A program made the translations under genes and the position numbers. Shown in pieces: positions 55,218-64,000 of a stretch of DNA of 64,000 nt (the first letter of the stretch is position 1; every line of letters begins with the position of its first letter). Below the pieces are notes generated by a model, which had not been told where the DNA came from, did not search any database, and saw nothing but the letters and a program-made list of their open reading frames with translations. Source of the stretch: Halomonas sp. HL-48 (GTDB lineage Bacteria > Pseudomonadota > Gammaproteobacteria > Pseudomonadales > Halomonadaceae). Location: contig NZ_LJZS01000005.1 in assembly GCF_001314875.1 (NCBI RefSeq), positions 186,001-250,000 of the forward strand, written 5' to 3'.

Positions 55218-56266
55218 GAGGCCTTCTTGTGGTTGAGCACGAGGAACAGAAAGAAGGGAATGCCCACGAGCGAGGTAATGATGCCGATGGGGATGATGGT
55301 GCCTGGAATGATGATTTTGGAAATCACCGAGCCCACCGACAGAATCAGCGCGCCGCACAGCGCCGAGCCGGGCAGGAAGAAGCGCTGATCTTCGCCGAGC
55401 AGAATCCGTGCAATGTGCGGCCCGACCAGGCCGATAAAGCCGATGGTGCCGACGAACGCCACCGCAATCGCGGCGAGCAGTGACACCAGTATCAGCACTT
55501 CCAGGCGCAGCGAGCGCGGATTCACACCCATGCTTTCGGCCTTGGCGTCGCCCAGTCGCATGGCGGTGAGCGCCCAGCCGTGGCGGGCAAGCAGCGGTAT
55601 CACCAGGGCCAAGACGCTCAGCGCGACCCAGAATTTCGGCCAGGTTGCTTTGGTCAGACTGCCCATGGTCCAAAACACGACCGCGGATACGGCCTCTTGG
55701 CTGGCAAAGAACTGAATCAGCGACATCAGCGAGTTGAAGATGAACACCATGGCGATGCCCAGCAGCACAATGGTTTCTACCGTCACGCCGCGCTTGAGGC
55801 TTAAGGCATGAATTAAGAACGCTGTGAACATGGCCATCACGAAGGCGTTGATGGGCACCACAAACTCAATGGCGGCAGGCACCAGCGCGACACCAAAAGC
55901 GAGCCCTAACGCTGCACCAAAACTTGCGCCAGCCGAAATCCCCAGGGTAAATGGGCTGGCCAGCGGGTTGCTCAGGATGGTTTGCATCTGCGCCCCCGCC
56001 ACCGAGAGGCTGGCGCCCACCACCAGCGCCATCAGGGCCACCGGCATGCGGATTTCCCAGAGGATGACGCTTGCCTGCCGGCTGACGTTGTCGGGCGTGA
56101 ACAGAGCGGTGATGACCTCACCCAGGCTGAAGCGTGCCGGGCCCAGGGCCAGGTCAACGCACAGGCTGAAGAACAGCGCCACCACCAGCGCCGCCAGAAT
56201 CATCTGGCGGCGGAATACCTGGCTGCGATAGAAGGCGCGCCCCTGGGAGTCGGGCGCCGCTGTCAT
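55211..56266 (-). CDS. FecCD-family ABC permease
   Basis: About 351 aa with roughly ten helices and typical FecCD blocks (GASLSVAGAQMQTILSNPLASPFTLGISAGASFGAAL, FVGTIGFIGLVGPHIARILLGEDQRFFLPGSALCGA). Start 56266 is 4 nt past the binding-protein stop; an in-frame ATG at 56281 would overlap that stop by 11 nt. It likely works as a homodimer, as no second permease is present. Confidence 0.92.
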   Translation of the reverse strand: MTAAPDSQGRAFYRSQVFRRQMILAALVVALFFSLCVDLALGPARFSLGEVITALFTPDNVSRQASVILWEIRMPVALMALVVGASLSVAGAQMQTILSNPLASPFTLGISAGASFGAALGLAFGVALVPAAIEFVVPINAFVMAMFTAFLIHALSLKRGVTVETIVLLGIAMVFIFNSLMSLIQFFASQEAVSAVVFWTMGSLTKATWPKFWVALSVLALVIPLLARHGWALTAMRLGDAKAESMGVNPRSLRLEVLILVSLLAAIAVAFVGTIGFIGLVGPHIARILLGEDQRFFLPGSALCGALILSVGSVISKIIIPGTIIPIGIITSLVGIPFFLFLVLNHKKASW

Positions 56267-56270
56267 GGCG

Positions 56271-57398
56271 TCACTCGTCATTCAGGGAGATCCAGTAGCC
56301 GGTTTCGTAGTCGATGGGCAAAAAGCGCTCGTGCAGCTCACGCATGGTGGCTTCGGGGTCGAGGTCTTCAAACAGCTCGGGGTGCAGCCACTTGGCCAGT
56401 TGCTGAACGGCCACGAAATAGTAGGGGCTATTGTAGAACTGATGCCAGATAGCATGAACGTTGTCCGACTCCACCGCGCGAATCCCGGTCATGGCCGTGC
56501 GTTCGGTCAGGGCTTCAAGCTTTGCGCGGGCTTTATCCATGTCCGCGCCCGGGCCCATGCCCACCCAGTCGCCGCCGGGCACATAGGCATCCCAGTTGCC
56601 GCCGGTCACCACCACGTGCTCCGGGTCGGCGGCAATGATCTGTTCAGGGTTCAGGTTGCCGAAGCTGTTGGGGATAATGCCCTCGGCGATATTGCGCCCG
56701 CCCGCCAGGGTGACATATTCGCCGAAATTGGCCGGGCCGAAGCTCATGCAGCACTCGTCGGAGTAGCCGCCCGCCCGGTCGATGAAGACGCTGGGGCGCT
56801 CGGGGTCGGCTTCTTCGATGACGTCGGTGACCCGGGCCATCTGCGCTTCGGCAAAGTCGATAAACGTCTCGGCGGCGGCTTCATCACCCATCAGTTGGCC
56901 GATGATGCGCATGGAGGGAATCGTGTGCGCGATAGGGTCTTCGCGGAAGTCGACGTAGACGATGGGAATATCCAGCTCGGCCAGTTTGTCGTCGTAGCCG
57001 GCATCTTCGGTGGCCGCCTTGGCCTCGATATTCATCAGCACGACGTCGGGCGAGAGGGACGCGGCCTGCTCGACGTCAAAAGTGCCGTCCTTGAACCCGC
57101 CGAAGGTGGGCAGGTCTTCGATTTCCGGGAAGCGCTCGGCGTAGCGCGCATAGTTATCGGGGTCCGCCTGGGAAAAGTCTTCCCGCCAGCCCACCACATG
57201 CGCAAAGGGATCCTCGGGTTCCAGCAGGCCCAGCAGATAGATTTGCCGACCTTCGCCCAGAATCACCCGTTCAGCCGGGGCGTCCAGGGTAACCTCGCGT
57301 CCGGTAACATCGGTGACGGTGATATCGTCGGCGACAGCGGCGGCGCAGCTCAGGACGGACAGTGCGCTCAATAACAATTTGGAAACGTGGCTAGTCAT
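56271..57398 (-). CDS. Iron ABC transporter substrate-binding protein
   Basis: About 375 aa: a signal peptide (about 1-24, CAAAVADD), then ITVTDVTGREVTLDAPAERVILGEGRQIYLLG, the usual start of the class III (FepB/FhuD) binding fold, and a C-terminal Asn/Tyr-rich pocket (WHQFYNSPYYFVAVQQLAKW). It is very acidic. Start 57398 has GAAGGGATTT upstream; ATG 57410 is the alternative. Next to a Fur-like site. Substrate, siderophore or heme, not known. Confidence 0.88.
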   Translation of the reverse strand: MTSHVSKLLLSALSVLSCAAAVADDITVTDVTGREVTLDAPAERVILGEGRQIYLLGLLEPEDPFAHVVGWREDFSQADPDNYARYAERFPEIEDLPTFGGFKDGTFDVEQAASLSPDVVLMNIEAKAATEDAGYDDKLAELDIPIVYVDFREDPIAHTIPSMRIIGQLMGDEAAAETFIDFAEAQMARVTDVIEEADPERPSVFIDRAGGYSDECCMSFGPANFGEYVTLAGGRNIAEGIIPNSFGNLNPEQIIAADPEHVVVTGGNWDAYVPGGDWVGMGPGADMDKARAKLEALTERTAMTGIRAVESDNVHAIWHQFYNSPYYFVAVQQLAKWLHPELFEDLDPEATMRELHERFLPIDYETGYWISLNDE

Positions 57399-57487
57399 AA
57401 ATCCCTTCATAACCGGTTAAGTAACAAGTGGGTGGCGCCGCTCAAGAAGGCCCGGTGCAGGCCTGAGCCGGTAACAAAACCCGTTGT

Positions 57488-57507
57488 GCGTATAATTCGC
57501 ATTCTCA
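57488..57507. promoter_or_regulatory. Fur-like box between the iron importer and DUF2218
   Basis: On the minus strand GAGAAT and GCGAAT, followed by TATACGC, resemble overlapping Fur hexamers (GATAAT). It lies about 90 bp before the importer's start. Confidence 0.45.
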
Positions 57508-57688
57508 GGGCGCGCTATTATTACCGAAACGCCGGCACCTGTCGATACGTCTCATCACCGGGATTGGTGGGTGCCCTGTCACGCCGTTGAACGCGCTGTT
57601 GCGACCAGCGACCATTCGTTGCTTGGCGCCGGGCACTGCGCGCATTACGCTAGTGGGTACTAACTCGCTATTGATGCGGAGACGCCCC

Positions 57689-57970
57689 ATGCCTTTATCC
57701 CGTGCTGAAATCGCCACGCCCTCCGGCGAACGCCTGATGAAACGCCTGTGCAACCACTGGTCGCAGACGTTTGACGTTGAACAATCGGGGCAAGAGGCAA
57801 GGATTGCCTTTGCCACGGGCACCTGCCTGATGCGAGCCGATGCGGAGACGCTGGCGGTGGCGATCGAGACCCTTGAAGAAGCACACCTGGACGAATTGGA
57901 AGGCGTTGTGGAGCACCATCTGGTGCGGATGGCCGGCGATGAAGAACTGGTTATCGTCTGGGAGAACTAA
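57689..57970 (+). CDS. DUF2218 family protein
   Basis: A 93-aa protein: SGERLMKRLCNHWSQTFDVEQ and AIETLEEAHLDELEGVVEHHLVRM follow the DUF2218/COG3553 pattern. Such genes tend to lie beside iron uptake systems, and this one is divergent from a FecBCD-type importer; the function is unknown. ATG 57689 follows GCGGAGACG. Confidence 0.85.
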   Translation: MPLSRAEIATPSGERLMKRLCNHWSQTFDVEQSGQEARIAFATGTCLMRADAETLAVAIETLEEAHLDELEGVVEHHLVRMAGDEELVIVWEN

Positions 57971-58012
57971 CCGCCTGCGGCGGCGCTGATTCCTGCCGCG
58001 CGTCTGCTATAA

Positions 58013-58876
<864 letters not shown>

Positions 58877-59099
58877 GCGGTTGCCATTGCGACGGGAGAA
58901 TTGTTGCTGGCACGGTCCTGGGATTAAGGGGTGGTTTTCTGCCAGAATTTCCTGTAACATTTCAAAAATTTTGGCCGGGTGGCTAGGAAAGCTCAGACGG
59001 CGCGCTTGTTGCGTTGGCCAGCCCAAAGCCTGCCCCGAGTACGCTGACCTGTCTGTAGTAATTGTAGTGAGCGAGCGACTCCGAAGGGCACTGAACAAC

Positions 59100-59148
59100 A
59101 AGCGGGATGAAACCGATTTATTTTTTATCGGCTTCGTCCCGCTTTTTT
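59100..59148 (+). terminator. Terminator upstream of carA
   Basis: AAGCGGGA with TCCCGCTT and inner CCGAT with ATCGG, then six T; loop TATTTTTT. It is 224 nt past dapB and about 130 nt before carA. Confidence 0.85.
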
Positions 59149-59234
59149 ACGGCCCCAGTTTTACTAAACAGTTTTGAGAATGACCAGGTTGAATCGCGAT
59201 GGTGTTACGCGTCGTGGATAACGAAGACATTGCT

Positions 59235-59269
59235 GAGCCTGCGCCCACAGGCTCCCACCAGCATGGGAG
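59235..59269 (+). promoter_or_regulatory. Mutually exclusive hairpins around the carA Shine-Dalgarno
   Basis: Hairpin A: GAGCCTG (59235-59241) with CAGGCTC (59248-59254), 7 bp, 6-nt loop. Hairpin B: CTCCCA (59252-59257) with TGGGAG (59264-59269), 6 bp, which hides the GGGAGG Shine-Dalgarno. A and B share CTC 59252-59254, so only one can form. A would free and B would block translation of carA. Confidence 0.55.
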
Positions 59270-59278
59270 GATCTTGTT

Positions 59279-60439
59279 TTGAATAACCCCGCATTGAGCA
59301 AACCCGCAATATTGGCCCTGGAAGATGGCAGCGTGTTCCACGGCATCGCCATTGGTGCAGATGGATTAACAAGCGGCGAGGTGGTGTTCAATACGGCCAT
59401 GACCGGCTACCAAGAAATCCTCACCGACCCTTCCTACACCCGCCAGATCGTCACGCTTACCTATCCCCATATCGGCAATACCGGCGTCAACGCTGAGGAT
59501 GTGGAATCCGCCTCGATTGCGGCGGCGGGCCTGGTGATTCGCGACCTCCCTTTGCTGGCCAGTAGCTTCCGTTCCGAGCAAACCCTCTCCGATTATCTGA
59601 AAAGCCAGAACGTCCTGGGCATCGCCGATATCGACACCCGCCGCTTGACGCGCATTTTGCGTGATAAAGGCGCCCAGAACGGGGCCATTCTGGCGGGCGC
59701 TGAGGCTGAAGGTGACGACGCCGTGGCGCGGGCGTTGTCAGCGGCGAAGGCGTTTCCAGGGCTGAAGGGCATGGACTTGGCCAAAGAGGTGTCGTGTAAA
59801 GAAGCCTACGAATGGTCGCAAGGCGAATGGACCCTGGGTGAAGGCTACGCCGATGCGACCCAGGGCGAGCGCCCCTACCACGTGGTGGCCTACGATTACG
59901 GGGTGAAGTTCAACATCCTGCGCATGCTGGCCGCGCGCGGCTGCCGCCTGACGGTGGTGCCCGCGCAGACGCCCGCCGCTGAGGTGATGGCGCTGAACCC
60001 GGATGGCGTCTTCCTGGCCAACGGCCCCGGCGACCCCGAGCCCTGCGATTACGCGATTAAAGCCATCCAGGAAGTGCTGGAAACCGACACGCCGGTGTTC
60101 GGCATCTGCCTGGGGCACCAGCTGCTGGCGCTGGCCTCGGGGGCGAAAACCGTCAAAATGAGCCACGGCCATCACGGTGCCAACCACCCGGTGCAGGATC
60201 TGGATAGCGGCACGGTGATGATCACCAGTCAGAACCACGGTTTCGCAGCGGATGAAGCGACGCTGCCGGACAACGTTCGTGCCACGCACCGCTCGCTGTT
60301 CGACGGCACCCTGCAGGGCATTGAGCGCACCGACCGGCCGGCGTTCAGCTTCCAGGGGCACCCGGAAGCCAGCCCCGGCCCGCGCGATGTGGCGCCGCTA
60401 TTCGACCGCTTTATCGCCATGATGCAGGCGCGCCGCTAA
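59279..60439 (+). CDS. carA: Carbamoyl phosphate synthase small subunit
   Basis: A 386-aa glutamine amidotransferase: an N-terminal CPSase domain and the class I triad in [12 protein letters not shown] (Cys277) and [11 protein letters not shown]. It supplies ammonia to CarB for arginine and pyrimidine synthesis. The start is TTG (59279) after GGGAGG at 9-nt spacing; no in-frame ATG lies near the expected N-terminus. A rare start with a strong but foldable Shine-Dalgarno points to control at translation. Confidence 0.97.
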   Translation: MNNPALSKPAILALEDGSVFHGIAIGADGLTSGEVVFNTAMTGYQEILTDPSYTRQIVTLTYPHIGNTGVNAEDVESASIAAAGLVIRDLPLLASSFRSEQTLSDYLKSQNVLGIADIDTRRLTRILRDKGAQNGAILAGAEAEGDDAVARALSAAKAFPGLKGMDLAKEVSCKEAYEWSQGEWTLGEGYADATQGERPYHVVAYDYGVKFNILRMLAARGCRLTVVPAQTPAAEVMALNPDGVFLANGPGDPEPCDYAIKAIQEVLETDTPVFGICLGHQLLALASGAKTVKMSHGHHGANHPVQDLDSGTVMITSQNHGFAADEATLPDNVRATHRSLFDGTLQGIERTDRPAFSFQGHPEASPGPRDVAPLFDRFIAMMQARR

Positions 60440-60498
60440 CGCCGATTGCCGCATCGCCGAATGTTTCGCTCATTGTCACTTTTTCAGCGGGAACCGTT

Positions 60499-63725
<3,227 letters not shown>

Positions 63726-63729
<4 letters not shown>

Positions 63730-64000
63730 ATAAGGTCCCGATGACGGTAGCGGGCGAAAAAAGTCTTCGCGATGAACTGAATCAGCTCAAGGGTGAAGCT
63801 CGCCCCCAGGTGATTGCGGCTATCGCTGAAGCGCGTGAGCACGGCGACCTTAAGGAAAATGCCGAATATCATGCCGCGCGTGAACAGCAGGGGTTTATCG
63901 AAGGGCGTATCCAGGAGATCGAAAGCAAGCTCTCGGGTGCCCAGGTGATCGATGTCACCAAGCTGCCCAAGACCGGTAAGGTGATCTTTGGCGTGACCGT
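63726..64000 (+). CDS. greA: Transcription elongation factor GreA, partial
   Basis: The first 91 codons are present; the gene continues past the window. [17 protein letters not shown] and [34 protein letters not shown] are the GreA coiled-coil domain, with the acidic [11 protein letters not shown] tip that reaches the RNA polymerase active site. It stimulates transcript cleavage in backtracked complexes. ATGA overlap with carB implies coupling. Confidence 0.97.

Larger units (their letters stand above)
58877..59278. other. dapB-carA intergenic region with leader structures
   Basis: 402 bp without a credible gene. It holds a long hairpin-terminator (59100-59148) and, right before carA, two overlapping hairpins (59235-59269). 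The terminator may end dapB or act as an attenuator before carAB. Confidence 0.7.

Overview
The window is GC-rich chromosomal DNA from a gammaproteobacterium, most likely a halophile of the Halomonadaceae (Halomonas-like). This is inferred from several things: housekeeping blocks in the usual gammaproteobacterial order (rplU-rpmA-obgE-proB; smpB-ssrA; ratA-rnfH facing bamE; fur; recN; grpE-dnaK-dnaJ; dapB; carA-carB-greA), acidic exported proteins, a NhaD Na+/H+ antiporter and a Na+-dependent bicarbonate-type permease. The genus call is inference; no search was run.

Region 1 (1-14498, minus strand) is a nearly complete aryl polyene (APE) pigment cluster of seventeen tightly overlapping genes, read as one operon from a chain-length-factor-like ketosynthase to a ketoreductase cut by the window edge. 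It makes an aromatic starter (ammonia lyase, AMP-ligase), elongates and dehydrates it on two ACPs, and has acyltransferases, a glycosyltransferase, a LolA-like carrier, an MMPL exporter and a lipoprotein for membrane delivery. A flavoenzyme with halogenase-type motifs suggests the pigment may be oxidised or halogenated. The cluster begins about 240 bp from a tRNA-Pro gene.

Region 2 (14740-25342) holds tRNA-Pro, ispB, rplU-rpmA-obgE, proB, a DUF1853 gene, a PhoD-like phosphatase and an EAL-GGDEF protein, and ends with phnD. Region 3 (24337-28491) is a phnDCEE importer with a Pho-box-like site, followed by an NlpC/P60 lipoprotein. Region 4 (28492-41875) is mixed: two more c-di-GMP proteins, one behind a convincing FliA (sigma-28) promoter; small DUF genes; an ABM-domain membrane protein with an unusual two-hairpin leader; a GST; nhaD; a Ca2+/Na+ exchanger; a LysR regulator divergent from an SbtA-type permease; and zinT behind a Zur box.

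Region 5 (42006-44773) is the most interesting: an AT-rich mini-island of about 2.7 kb inserted at the 3' end of ssrA (tmRNA), bounded by 76-bp direct repeats that copy that end. It carries a retron-type reverse transcriptase fused to a TOPRIM-like domain (Ec67-like architecture), a candidate msr-msd RNA just upstream, and a decayed tyrosine integrase. It is probably an anti-phage retron stranded by loss of its integrase.

Region 6 (44744-64000) is core genome: ssrA, smpB, ratA-rnfH, bamE, fur, recN (LexA box), grpE-dnaK-dnaJ (two sigma-32 promoters), a DMT transporter, a FecBCD-type iron importer with a Fur-like site and a divergent DUF2218 gene, dapB, carA-carB and the start of greA. The carA leader contains two mutually exclusive hairpins around its Shine-Dalgarno sequence and a TTG start, which looks like a translational switch.
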